Positions 53,301 to 60,741 of a stretch of 64,000 bases of DNA are shown one piece after another. A program made the translations under genes and the position numbers. Numbering within the stretch: position 1 is the stretch's first letter; each line of letters begins with the position of its first letter. This stretch comes from Nocardia bovistercoris (GTDB taxonomy: Bacteria; Actinomycetota; Actinomycetes; Mycobacteriales; Mycobacteriaceae): positions 387,857-451,856 of the forward strand of contig NZ_JADMLG010000006.1 of NCBI RefSeq assembly GCF_015674855.1, given 5' to 3'. The notes under the pieces were generated by a model. The model ran no database searches, was not told the origin of the DNA, and saw only the letters and a program-made list of their open reading frames with translations.

Positions 53301-53476
53301 CCACCCTGCCGTTCGACCTCTTCCTTGGTCGCCCTCGCCGCCGCGGGCGACCGAAAATAGTTGATGACGACGGTGGCGCCCTCGGCGGCCAGCCGCAGGG
53401 TGATCGCCCGGCCGATATTCCTGCCGCCGCCGGTCACGAGCGCGATCCGCCCGGCCAATGGTCTGCTCATGGCCAC
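47390..53476 (-). CDS. Iterative synthase ENR-KS-KS(inactive)-KR-DH
   Basis: 2028-aa multidomain protein. (1) Residues about 5-255: an SDR most like FabL-type enoyl-ACP reductases, with TGGGRNIGRAI, NSAADG and Tyr-x6-Lys (YLACGPAK) instead of Tyr-x3-Lys. (2) About 330-780: ketosynthase with Cys in DTACSSSL (about 532), HATGTP (about 669) and NKSVIGHTGW (about 700). (3) About 814-1125: a second, short KS-like domain in which DTAC is DSGF (about 984) and the His motifs are absent, so chain-length-factor-like. (4) About 1215-1660: ketoreductase, VAVGGGRGITAEL (about 1415), Ser/Tyr in GSLLGASG and YASAN. (5) About 1740-2000: dehydratase with HxxxGxxxxP in HLVNGAPTLP. AT and ACP are in the preceding gene. 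Confidence 0.86.
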   Translation of the reverse strand: MAMSRPLAGRIALVTGGGRNIGRAITLRLAAEGATVVINYFRSPAAARATKEEVERQGGRAYLVRASVARPEQRARMFDEIAAEFGALDILVNSAADGALAAHGDVEEAMIDRAIATNLKGTYGCAEHAVQLMAGRDGANIVNLSTLGGGQFVMANYLACGPAKAAVEAMTRYLAVEYAERGIRVNTAAAGMLASPVADQFPDADAMQRAVVAATPLRRLGTPEEFAEVVAFLASPRASWITGQVILADGGLATGHALLAPPRRSEAAGVPIEHAHDGVIADAGASAPHAVAEPAASPRHPGGPAAGGPADPGPDPADPGSADPDSGDPEDDVIAIVGMGLAVPGANDPEEFWAELVEGADRFVPVPADRWANDNFYSPDRGAEDKSYSRHSAFITDFVPHPALAAELRESGRSMEEVESTTLWLRHSIAQALDGVRIRPEDRCAAQVGYTADGSQYLEEATVLTGVLRRMRAALVRRGVSDVDRVLAAAKSALRVRYPRGVGRPEAYFPHRVGYDAVTGLLPEGTELMMVDTACSSSLYAVDIGAKGLLENRHDIAVCSGAFAVGPRGSVLFGKLNGLSERGAVRSLDKNSDGVLFSDGAATVILKRLSRARADGDQVLATIRAFGSSSDGKGKAIYAPSAAGQELAVRRAQADPRMGGRIPDWVVAHATGTPAGDSVEFAGLRATLDGAEPVRVTSNKSVIGHTGWAAGIASLIQVLLGLRHNAIPPQHRFDEPPAEFELDSSNLEIPTETVAWPRRSDGSPRVAAISGFGFGGTNAHLVVQDDSRDGADRTVPAGSPASAEHGAAAADARLAVVAVASHLPGAHDLDAWLADPAASTGFGDAYPVPPITEVKLPPRTMRAIDRCQLMILACAGKIRDQLGDFWTDNQRDTGVLLGHFGGTRNATLYATRCYLDDVGVALADVPEFAESDWAADVLGDIAADITGLVPASNEDTFPGMMPNVIPARVANYFGLNGPTMTIDSGFTSALTALDVAGRYLRAGDITVALIGGVNGNATPEQRELLAAMLPTEAVLAEGSFLLAVTTERTAEAAGLPVLGFVEPSAGHASGVADRVVECGATTRERNANFLAGEGAIGLLRALTGTGSTLVACRGGAAAADLCVRVTATATASAPDPVCAPPASATTPSGESGITLSERYQVADRYTTVGADGTIGADPTRVDVHAWNLVAEPGFVVRPQVDFWPDAATLVLTDIPGELAAAGIPASAAVLSVAPLPTAWADRADAVHVREVSPEAVGALLDRYDPHARLRHVRVVTDLDAAAGVDPRRTDRIAALHDLLFSVQQRRTEALAQPDSSSMTLLTRAMTGRTPHPYTGLFTGFAKVAHLEHPRGLTVCLVTDGDIAGGIIEAEAESMLDRGVPVAHYASGTRLVSRLAVDHGEIDRTPVLDRDSVIVAVGGGRGITAELMVELARVYGGRFYILGTNAIDDVPAPYLDLDDEAFAAAKRDYIRARHAAAPDRTPGQLNAEFQRIRNIRTVRANLDRIAAAGATEVTYLRCDVVDTAAVEHTMDRILRAHDAVDLLVNAAGLNRSAPIAVKDFAEFRRIRDIKLRGYSNLASALAARAPRLWCNFGSLLGASGQIGEVDYASANDFLGTASYHSTHAGVRDEFTIGWTLWGEVGLGANALTKAYFDKSGQYSNMSNAEGAHHFVRHLQRRRPQPYVAHLGTAEYGAVDSQLPGFLPFSPRPFYLDRVLDSGTDGDRPWALYERVFDLDTDGYLRHHLVNGAPTLPGALIAEMVLEAAATLVPDLRVYAIEDLAFHHFIKVPEGSRPLVKRIRAEVVDRRHDLGQARVRVTVTGDITAPNGTVLVRDKLHCTAVALMSAVLPTAPRWTDWYPAEEEPALDPYHHPASPVSLTGMFVSTSDTRLHPCGKHSTYSLRLEPGDPVFSRFRVPSILLDGLLRTGGIAGNGAGRRLPIVVPLRFGRLDLYEHTNDALVGRGGPVRLHAVLPWDGEKPGAGNRFTAVRPDGRIILTLKELDCAIVGYLDTESGDRVLSGVHENGRKQLV

Positions 53477-53560
53477 ACCTGCCCGCTCATCTCCCTCGCC
53501 CGAGGGCGCGGACTCCGAAGTATCTGCTCTGTGTTCGAATACATCTGCGCTCCAACGCTT

Positions 53561-55102
53561 TCAGGCGGCGATGATGAGATCGGCGATACGGCCGAGCGTG
53601 TTGTGCTCGCTGATCTTCACCTCGTCGGGACGGGCGGGCAGTCCGTACTGCTCGCGAACTCGGCCGAGCAGTTCCGTCTGCTTGACCGAGTCGACGCCGA
53701 GTTCGGCCTCGAGGTCGGTGTTCTCGTCGAATACCTCGACCGGGTACTCCAGGGTGTCGGCGTAGAAGCTGCGCAGGTCACGCAGGATCTGATGGCGCGA
53801 CACCGAGGGATTCGCCGGAACCGATCCGGCCACCGCGTCCGTCGCCGTCACGAGCTCTGGCGTCGCCGTCACGAGCCCCGGCGTCACGGGCGCGAGCCCC
53901 GGCGTCACGGGCGCGAGCCCCGGCGTCACGGGCGCGAGCCCCGGCGTCACGGGCGCGAGCTCGGGCGTCGCGGGTGATGTGGCGGCGATCTCGACGGCCG
54001 CGCCGAGCTCGCGCCGCACCTGGTCGATGAAACGGGCGCCGTGCGCGCGCCAGAAGCTCTCGAAGACAGCGGGATCGGTCGCGGGGGCGAGAGTGCGACG
54101 CAGGGCGTCGGTGCCCGATGCGGCGGTTTCGAGCGCACCGGCGGCCGCGAGTTCGCCGAATGCCGCGTCGATGGGCGTGTGCCGCGACAGCAGGGGGACG
54201 AACGACGCCTGAGCGCCGATCACCCGGCGGGCGATCGTGGTCAGCGCGTCGAGCGCACCGGCTTCGACGAACACGCCGACGCCCAGCTCGTGCACCGCGC
54301 GTACCGCGTCGGCGAAACGCACACGTCGGGTCAGGTGGTCGGCCAAGGCCGCGACGAGGTCGTCGTCGTCGCGGTATGTCCGCATGAGGATCGGCGAGAA
54401 GACCTCGACCTCGAGTGCCCGCCGCGGCGCCGACCGTATCCGCTCGGCGAAGCCCGCGGCCGCCGCCGACACCACCGGGCTGTGGAAAGCGTAGGGCGAC
54501 TTCAGGTTCTGCGCGCCGATCCCCGCCGCTGCGGCGATCGCGCCCACCTTCTCGATCGAGGCGCGCGGACCGGAAACCACCGTCTGGTCGGCGTGGTTCT
54601 CCACCGCGACCACCGTATGCGGATCGGCCACCAGAGCCAGAACGCGCTCGGCGATCTCCGGCCCGGCTCCCAGCGCCGCCATCTTTCCTTCGTCCACGCC
54701 CGCCGACCGCAGCGCGGCGCTGCGATGGCACACGATCTCCGCGCCCACCGACACCGAGAACGCACCCGCGCAGACCAACGCCGCGATCTCACCGAAACTG
54801 TGCCCGAGCAGAATCCGCGGACGCGCTCCGCGCGCACGCAACGCCTCGAACGCCGCGACCGAGGTCGTGTATATCGCCAGCTGGAGCAGGTCGGGCGTCT
54901 CGACCAGCAGTTCGTCCAGCGACTTCGCCGCCGGGCCGACCAGCCGATCCGACACCCGCGCCCCGAGCATGCGCTCGGAAACCGCGTCGACCTGCTCCAG
55001 AATCGCCCCGACGCCGGGGAACACCCCACCGACGTCGGTCAACGCACCCTGGAAATAGGCGCCCTGACCGGGAAAAAGCACAGAAATCTCACCAACAGTC
55101 AT
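53561..55102 (-). CDS. PKS subunit: acyltransferase plus ACP
   Basis: 513-aa first gene of the synthase operon. Residues about 5-310 are an acyltransferase: LFPGQGAY, nucleophile GHSFGE (Ser about 102) and YAFHSP (about 204), the latter closer to malonyl- than methylmalonyl-type. Residues about 370-415 are a Pro/Thr/Val linker with heptad repeats APVTPGL encoded by a 21-bp tandem repeat. Residues about 435-513 are an acyl carrier protein with the phosphopantetheine Ser in LGVDSVKQTELL (about 468), a motif shared with PUFA-type ACPs. There is only one ACP, whereas PUFA synthases have several. No phosphopantetheinyl transferase is in the window. 84 bp separate it from the 2028-aa gene. Confidence 0.9.
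   Translation of the reverse strand: MTVGEISVLFPGQGAYFQGALTDVGGVFPGVGAILEQVDAVSERMLGARVSDRLVGPAAKSLDELLVETPDLLQLAIYTTSVAAFEALRARGARPRILLGHSFGEIAALVCAGAFSVSVGAEIVCHRSAALRSAGVDEGKMAALGAGPEIAERVLALVADPHTVVAVENHADQTVVSGPRASIEKVGAIAAAAGIGAQNLKSPYAFHSPVVSAAAAGFAERIRSAPRRALEVEVFSPILMRTYRDDDDLVAALADHLTRRVRFADAVRAVHELGVGVFVEAGALDALTTIARRVIGAQASFVPLLSRHTPIDAAFGELAAAGALETAASGTDALRRTLAPATDPAVFESFWRAHGARFIDQVRRELGAAVEIAATSPATPELAPVTPGLAPVTPGLAPVTPGLAPVTPGLVTATPELVTATDAVAGSVPANPSVSRHQILRDLRSFYADTLEYPVEVFDENTDLEAELGVDSVKQTELLGRVREQYGLPARPDEVKISEHNTLGRIADLIIAA
53839..53964. repeat. 21-bp in-frame tandem repeat in AT-ACP linker
   Basis: GCGTCACGGGCGCGAGCCCCG repeated exactly at 53881, 53902 and 53923, with a variant copy at 53944 and degenerate copies just before 53881. 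It is in frame and encodes (on the minus strand) a Pro-rich APVTPGL linker. Likely prone to copy-number change. Confidence 0.85.
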
Positions 55103-55711
55103 CGGACTGACTCCTCAACGGAAGGGATGGGTTGCTCGAATGTGATGAACGACGGCAGGTGCTCGTCCGCACCTCGATGTACGAATGCCCGCCCTCGACC
55201 GACGGCTCGACCGCTGCCACTGAATCCAGCGCGGCCCTTCACTTTTCGGCTCCGCACGGTCACCGGGGGAGCCGAACGCCGACACAGGGAATTCTCAAGG
55301 TGCGCACAGAACTCTCACATCGGTAGGTGAGGGAATAGGTATACCTACGGCCGCGCTCGCGTCGATGACGCACGGCCCCGACACACCGCCCGCAAACACC
55401 CGGATCGCGCTGCGCCCCAGCGTGGTACCTCGGATACCAAGATCGCGGCTCGGCCTGCGCAGATGCCGCGCCGATCGCCCGCGGTAGCGATGGCGGTGCG
55501 GTCGGTGTCCTCGGCCCGATTGCGACCCGCACGAGCACCCGCGCAGCGAATCTCGTCGAGTTTCACCGACGACGTCGAGCGGTGCGCGAAAGATCTCGAC
55601 GGTGGGCGAGTGCGCGGCCGGATACGGTCCGCCACGACGGACGGAATTCATCGGAATTTCCGTGATCGCTCGCGCGGATGGCCGTGCCGGGATGTCTCGC
55701 GCCAGTAGCCT
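55103..55711. promoter_or_regulatory. Divergent control region, PKS operon / MFS gene
   Basis: About 600 bp without a credible gene. A perfect palindrome TAGGTATACCTA lies at 55336-55347, with a flanking GGTAGGT about 8 nt before it and ACCTACGG at its right edge, in the only AT-rich spot. It probably holds both promoters, and the palindrome is the best operator candidate. Confidence 0.5.
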
Positions 55712-57286
55712 GTGCGGGTGAAGTCGACGGACAACGCATCGGGTGCGGCGCGGCCGAAGATCGCCTTGGCGGCGGTGACCACCGTACTGTTCGTGACTTT
55801 CCTGGACACGACCATCGTGAGTGTCGCGCTGGGTGACATCCGGCGCGACCTGAGCACCGATGTGACGTCGCTGCAGTGGGTCGTCAACGCCTACACCCTG
55901 GTGTTCGCCGGGCTGATGCTTGCGGGCGGGTCGCTCGGTGACCGGTGGGGTCGCAAACGGGTGATGATCGTCGGGTTGGTGATCTTCTGCCTCGGATCGG
56001 TGGTCGCGGCGCTCGCGACGAGCGTGGCGGCGCTCATCGCCGGGCGCGCGATCATGGGGGTCGGCGCGGCCGCCTCCGAGCCCGGCACGCTTTCGGTACT
56101 GCGCCACGTCTTTCCGGAGGAGCGTGCCCGCGCCAGAGCGATCGGCGTGTGGGCGGCGGTGTCCGGGCTCGCGCTCGCGGCCGGACCGGTGCTCGGCGCG
56201 CTCCTGGTGCACGCGGGCGGCTGGCGCTCGATCTTCTGGTTCAACCTGGTGATCGGCGCGGCGGCGCTGATCGCGGCGGTCCTTTCGGTTCCGGAAAGCG
56301 CTGACCCGCGCCCGTTTCCGCTGGACTGGCCCGGAATCCTGCTCGGCGCGGGCTTTCTCGGCGCGGGCGTCTACGCCGCCACCCTCGGCGAGGAATCCGG
56401 ATACGACGCGCCCGCGGTGATCGCGCTGTTCGCGGTGGCCGTCCTCGCGCTCGTCGGCTTCGTCGCCGCCGAACGACGCTCCCCCGCACCGATTCTCGAA
56501 CTGCGCTACCTACGTCTGTCCGCGGTGCGCGGCGCGCTCGTCGTCGCCTTCGCCGTCTACTTCGGCATCTTCTCGATCTTCTTCTTCACCGCGCTGTATC
56601 TGCAAGTGATGCAGTCGTATTCGGGTGCGCGCACGGCCGCGGTCTTCGCACCGATGGCCGCCGCGATCGTGATCGGCGCACTGGCCGCGGGGTCGTGGGT
56701 GGCCCGGCGCGGAGCGAGCGTCCCGATGATCGTCGGCTGTGTGATCGGCGCGAGCGGCATCCTGTCGACCCGCCACGTGCTCGCGGGCGAACTGCACGAC
56801 CCGACGCTCGCGACCGCCATGGCCGTGGCCGGTCTCGGCTTCGGACTCGCCGTCGTGCCGTTGACCTCGGCGGTCATGTCCGGCGTGCCCGCCGAACATT
56901 CGGGCATGGCCGCCGCGGTAACCAACACCATGCGCCAGGTCGGCTCGGCGGTCGGCGTCGCGGTGCTCGGCGCCCTGGTGAACTCGTTCCTCACCGCGGA
57001 CCTGCGCACCCGCATGACCGAACTGGGCCTGCCCGCCGAACTGCAACCAGCCGCCGTGGAAGCCGTCGAACGCGGCCGCATCCCCGAAGACGTCGACATC
57101 ACCCCGTACCTGCGCTACCTGTCGAAGGTCTCCGAAGTCCTCGCCACCGGAAAGACCGCCTTCCACCACGGCCTCGACGTTGCCCTGCTGGTCTCGGCGG
57201 TCGCCATCCTCGCCGCGGCGGCCTACACCGCGATCGATGGGGCGATTCACCGCACGCGAGAAGATCCCGTCTCCCCACCGGAGTGA
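55712..57286 (+). CDS. DHA2-family MFS exporter (14 TM)
   Basis: 524-aa membrane protein with about 14 helices. FLDTTIVSVALGDIRRDL in helix 1 and GGSLGDRWGRKRVM in loop 2-3 are typical of EmrB/QacA-type antiporters; WAAVSGLALAAGPVLG is the helix 5 motif C. A GTG at 55712 is given; the GTG two codons later is equally possible. It is divergent from the synthase operon across 600 bp and could export its product or provide self-resistance, but it could also belong with the genes downstream. Confidence 0.88.
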   Translation: MRVKSTDNASGAARPKIALAAVTTVLFVTFLDTTIVSVALGDIRRDLSTDVTSLQWVVNAYTLVFAGLMLAGGSLGDRWGRKRVMIVGLVIFCLGSVVAALATSVAALIAGRAIMGVGAAASEPGTLSVLRHVFPEERARARAIGVWAAVSGLALAAGPVLGALLVHAGGWRSIFWFNLVIGAAALIAAVLSVPESADPRPFPLDWPGILLGAGFLGAGVYAATLGEESGYDAPAVIALFAVAVLALVGFVAAERRSPAPILELRYLRLSAVRGALVVAFAVYFGIFSIFFFTALYLQVMQSYSGARTAAVFAPMAAAIVIGALAAGSWVARRGASVPMIVGCVIGASGILSTRHVLAGELHDPTLATAMAVAGLGFGLAVVPLTSAVMSGVPAEHSGMAAAVTNTMRQVGSAVGVAVLGALVNSFLTADLRTRMTELGLPAELQPAAVEAVERGRIPEDVDITPYLRYLSKVSEVLATGKTAFHHGLDVALLVSAVAILAAAAYTAIDGAIHRTREDPVSPPE

Positions 57287-57299
57287 TCCGGAACACAGC

Positions 57300-57326
57300 T
57301 GTCACATTCCACGGCCGCACGGTGTC
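57300..57326 (+). promoter_or_regulatory. Candidate ECF41-type promoter
   Basis: TGTCACA (57300-57306), 16 nt, TGTC (57323-57326), ending 33 nt before the flavoprotein ATG. From memory, ECF41 promoters have TGTCACA in the -35 and CGTC in the -10 element, so this fits except for one base. The ECF41-type sigma gene is the next gene downstream. Confidence 0.5.
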
Positions 57327-57359
57327 TTGTGCTCGAAGCCATCGAGCGAAGGAGACATC

Positions 57360-58547
57360 ATGACCGGGAAAACCGAAGTGGTAGTGGTCGGCGGCGGCTA
57401 CGCGGGCGTCATGGCCGCCAACCGACTCACGCGGCGTGACGACGTGGCCGTCACCCTCGTCAATCCCCGTCCGAGTTTCGTCGAACGGATCCGCCTGCAT
57501 CAGCTGGTCGGCGGGTCGCACACGGCTGTCGTCGACTACCGGGAGATTCTCGCCGAGCGAGTTCGACTCGTGGTCGATTCCGCGACGCGCATCGACGCCG
57601 CCGAACGCGAGGTGACGACGGCGGCGGGCGCGAGGCTGCGCTACGACTACCTGATCTACGCCGTCGGCAGCGGCGACGCCGAATCCCCGGTGCCCGGCGT
57701 CGGCGAATTCGCCTATCCGATGGCCACTCTGGAAGATGCCGAGCGGTTGCGAGCGGTACTCGCGGCGACGCGGGGCGACGCGGCGGTGACGGTGGTGGGT
57801 GCGGGCGCGACCGGACTCGAGGTCGCCGCGGAACTGGCCGAGGAAGGACGGCGGGTGAGCTTGGTCTGCGGCGGGGTGCTCGTCCCTTACGTGCACCCGC
57901 GCACCCGGCGCGCGGTGGCGAAGCGGCTGGCGCGACTCGGGGTCACGGTGCTCGACGGTCCCGAGGCGAAGGTGACGGCCGTGACGCCCGACACCGTGCG
58001 GCTGTGCGGCGGGCACACGCTGTCGAGTGCGGTGACGATATGGACGGCGGGATTCGGGGTGCCCGATCTGGCCGCCCGCAGCGGGCTGAGCACCGACGCG
58101 CTCGGCCGTCTGCGCACCGACGAGACGCTGACCAGCGTGGACGACATGCGCATCGTCGCGGCGGGTGACGCGGCCACGCCATCGGACCTGCCGTTGCGGA
58201 TGAGTTGCCAGACCGCGCGACCGCTCGGCGCGCACGCGGCGGACACCGTGTTGGCGCGGATCGCGGGGACACGGCCCGCGACCATCGACATCGGGTACTT
58301 CGGCCAGTGCATCGCACTCGGCCGCGACGCCGCCGCGTTGCAGTTCGCCTCGCGCCACGATGTGGCGAACGGACTCCATCTGAACGGGCGGATAGCGGCC
58401 GCGATCAAGCGGCGGGCCTGCCGCGACGTGGTGACCGAACTCGCCCTCGAGGCACGCGAGCCCGGCACGTTCACCTGGAAATTCGGCGATCCCGAACGCG
58501 CGCGCCAGGTCGCGGCCGGGCCGGTGCCCGCGCCCGCCGTCCGCTGA
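57360..58547 (+). CDS. FAD-dependent NADH dehydrogenase-like oxidoreductase
   Basis: 395-aa two-dinucleotide-binding flavoprotein of the NDH-2/FSP1 type. FAD motif VVVGGGYAGVMAA is at about residues 7-19, NADH motif VVGAGATGLEVAAEL at about 145-159, and the second FAD contact RIVAAGDAA at about 265. No redox-active Cys pair and no membrane helix are seen. GAAGGAG precedes the ATG. In many actinobacteria such enzymes sit beside ECF41 sigma genes and are their targets; here the sigma gene follows 129 bp downstream and a fitting promoter precedes. It probably transfers electrons from NAD(P)H to quinones or other acceptors. Confidence 0.88.
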   Translation: MTGKTEVVVVGGGYAGVMAANRLTRRDDVAVTLVNPRPSFVERIRLHQLVGGSHTAVVDYREILAERVRLVVDSATRIDAAEREVTTAAGARLRYDYLIYAVGSGDAESPVPGVGEFAYPMATLEDAERLRAVLAATRGDAAVTVVGAGATGLEVAAELAEEGRRVSLVCGGVLVPYVHPRTRRAVAKRLARLGVTVLDGPEAKVTAVTPDTVRLCGGHTLSSAVTIWTAGFGVPDLAARSGLSTDALGRLRTDETLTSVDDMRIVAAGDAATPSDLPLRMSCQTARPLGAHAADTVLARIAGTRPATIDIGYFGQCIALGRDAAALQFASRHDVANGLHLNGRIAAAIKRRACRDVVTELALEAREPGTFTWKFGDPERARQVAAGPVPAPAVR

Positions 58548-58676
58548 CCGACCATCGGCGACCGGGCGTAGCGTGGGGCAGCGTTCTCAGCGGCGCCGCC
58601 ACACGCTGTCCGGCCGTCGGCAACGACCGCGCCGCACGTCCGGCGACGACCCCTTCGACGAAAGGTTGTGGCGACG

Positions 58677-59609
58677 ATGTCCGAGGATCGGATGTCCGAG
58701 GATCGAGACGAGCGCGCCGACGACGCCGTCGACTCGGCGACGGAGGTGTTCCTCGCCCACCGCAATCTGCTCTTCACCGTCGCCTACGAGATGCTCGGAT
58801 CGGCCGCCGACGCCGAGGACGTGCTCCAGGAGACCTGGCTGCGGTGGGCCGAGGCCGATATCGGGCAGATCCGCGACGAGCGCGCCTACCTGGTGCGGAT
58901 CACCACCCGGCAATCGCTGAACCGGCTGCGCACGCTGCGGCGCAGGCGCGAGGCGTATGTGGGTCCGTGGCTGCCCGAGCCGCTGCTCACCACACCGGAT
59001 GTCGCCGAGGACGTCGAACTCGCCGAAAGCGTCTCGATGGCGTTGATGTTCGTCCTCGAGACGCTCACGCCGACCGAGCGCGCCGTCTTCGTGCTGCGCG
59101 AAGCGTTCGACCTCGGCTACGACGAGATCGCCGACGCCGTCGGCAAGACGCCCGCCGCGGTGCGCCAGATCGCGCACCGCGCGCGGCGGCATGTCGAGCA
59201 ACGACGACCGCGCGCACGGGTGTCGCCCGACCAGACCCGCTCCGCGCTGCTGGCCTTCCAGTACGCGCTGGAGACCAGGGACCTGAGCAAGCTAGTGCAT
59301 GTGCTCGCCCCCGACGTGGTGGTGGTCAGCGACGGCGGCGGTGTCAAACAGGCGGCCCTACGCCCGCTGGTCGGCGCGGACAAGGTGGTCAGGTTCCTGT
59401 CGGGCGGACTCGCCAGGAACGGCGCCGAACTCACCACGGCGCCGACCGTCGTCAACGGCAGCCCGGCGCTGATCTTCCGGCTCGACGGCGAACTCGACGG
59501 CGTGATGGCGGTGCGGATCGAGGACGGCCGGGTGTCCGGGCTCTACTACGTCCGCAATCCGCACAAGCTCACCCGCGTCGGCCTCGAGACCGCACTCACC
59601 CTGCGCTGA
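58677..59609 (+). CDS. ECF41-type RNA polymerase sigma factor
   Basis: 310-aa sigma factor of the SigJ/ECF41 class. Region 2 (about residues 20-90) includes AYEMLGSAADAEDVLQETWL; region 4 (about 125-180) includes LTPTERAVFVLREAFDLGY and EIADAVGKTPAAVRQIAHRAR. Residues about 195-310 form the fused NTF2/SnoaL-like domain with VVVSDGGGV, which in this class replaces an anti-sigma factor and tunes activity. The ATG at 58677 is preferred over the GTG at 58668 because AAAGG is 11 rather than 2 nt away. The upstream flavoprotein is its likely regulon partner. Confidence 0.9.
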   Translation: MSEDRMSEDRDERADDAVDSATEVFLAHRNLLFTVAYEMLGSAADAEDVLQETWLRWAEADIGQIRDERAYLVRITTRQSLNRLRTLRRRREAYVGPWLPEPLLTTPDVAEDVELAESVSMALMFVLETLTPTERAVFVLREAFDLGYDEIADAVGKTPAAVRQIAHRARRHVEQRRPRARVSPDQTRSALLAFQYALETRDLSKLVHVLAPDVVVVSDGGGVKQAALRPLVGADKVVRFLSGGLARNGAELTTAPTVVNGSPALIFRLDGELDGVMAVRIEDGRVSGLYYVRNPHKLTRVGLETALTLR

Positions 59610-59689
59610 GCGAGCTCAGATCACCGAGGTCGGCCGAGAGCCAGTGCTCGGGTTCGGGTGTCATCTTCCCATCGGTCACCGGCCGCGCG

Positions 59690-60631
59690 CTACGGCGCTA
59701 CCCGAACGTTTTTGGATTCGATTCGCCCCGAAGGATTTTCGCTGTTCTCGAGGTCCGCGCACACGGCCCGCCACGCGTCGTGGTCGATATCGAGCGCGTG
59801 GCGCAGGTAGGCGAGGCTCGAGCGCTGGATCAGCGCGACGCGGTCGGGATTCTCGTCGGTGGTCTCGGCGGCCTCGTAACCAGGGATGCCGCCGAGGGAG
59901 TGCTCGGCGCCGAACACGGTGAGCAGAGCCTTGTCTCCTGGGCTCAGCGTGTAGGGGTCGGTCATCCAGTCCGGTCCGCGCACGGTCAGCGGGGAGTCGT
60001 CCCGATCGCCCGCAACCACGAGCGCGGGCGTGGCCATATCCGCGAAGTCGGGGTTCATGAACGGGAAATGCTCGATCGCGAACGGGCTGAGATCTTTGCC
60101 GCCCGCGCCCGCCGTCGCCAGCAGCACACCCGCCCCGACGCGCGGGTCGGACAGGTCGGCGGCTTCGCCGGTTTCGGGATCGCGCACGCGCAGACCGAGG
60201 AGGTTGCCCGCGGTCTGGCCCCCGAACGAGTGACCGGCGACCGCGACGCGGCTGCGATCGACGCGTCCGCGCAGGCCGGGAACCGCGGCTTCCACCGCGT
60301 CCAGATCGTCGAGGACGTGTCTCAGATCCGCCACCCGGATTCGCCAGATCCGCGGTGTCCTCGGGTCTTCGGCCGGAATGCGCGCCGTCCGCGAATCGAG
60401 ATGGGTCGGCTGGATCACCACGAATCCGTTGGCCGCCCAGAAGTCGGCCAGCGGGCCGTAGCCCTCCAGCGACGAGCCGTACCCGTGCGAGAACAGCAGG
60501 ACGGGTAGATCCCGCCCCGTCACGGGCGCGGAGATCCGCACGCGCAGATCGGCGCCGCGCTCGGGCGCGGGCAGCGCCAGCGGCTTCACCGAAACGATCG
60601 GCGTAGGTGCATCGAAGTGATTCTCACTCAT
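59690..60631 (-). CDS. Alpha/beta hydrolase, chlorophyllase/PAF-acetylhydrolase-like
   Basis: 313-aa serine hydrolase. Oxyanion-hole segment LLFSHGYGSSLEGYG (about residues 45-59), nucleophile elbow VAGHSFGGQT (Ser about 136), Asp candidate in VVAGDRDD and His in FGAEHSLGG. No signal peptide, so cytoplasmic. The ATG at 60631 faces the divergent TetR gene at 60742, with two GGGAC/GTCCC palindromes between them, so its expression is probably repressed by that TetR until an ester-type ligand appears. Confidence 0.87.
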   Translation of the reverse strand: MSENHFDAPTPIVSVKPLALPAPERGADLRVRISAPVTGRDLPVLLFSHGYGSSLEGYGPLADFWAANGFVVIQPTHLDSRTARIPAEDPRTPRIWRIRVADLRHVLDDLDAVEAAVPGLRGRVDRSRVAVAGHSFGGQTAGNLLGLRVRDPETGEAADLSDPRVGAGVLLATAGAGGKDLSPFAIEHFPFMNPDFADMATPALVVAGDRDDSPLTVRGPDWMTDPYTLSPGDKALLTVFGAEHSLGGIPGYEAAETTDENPDRVALIQRSSLAYLRHALDIDHDAWRAVCADLENSENPSGRIESKNVRVAP

Positions 60632-60673
60632 CGGCTTCCCTCTCCCGGCGCCCGACCTGCCATCATGAGAAAC

Positions 60674-60713
60674 GGGACACCGTCCCGATAGACGATACGG
60701 GACATTGTCCCGT
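60674..60713. promoter_or_regulatory. Two TetR operators, ACGGGACA-T-TGTCCCGT type
   Basis: GGGACACCGTCCC (60674-60686) and the perfect palindrome ACGGGACATTGTCCCGT (60697-60713), centres 25 bp apart, between the hydrolase and TetR starts. Confidence 0.75.
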
Positions 60714-60741
60714 TTATCGAAACGCCAGAACGGAGGCACCC

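Noticed and set aside
53839..53964. Tandem repeats as a CRISPR array
   Set aside because: The units are contiguous without spacers, in frame, and code for a Pro-rich linker.
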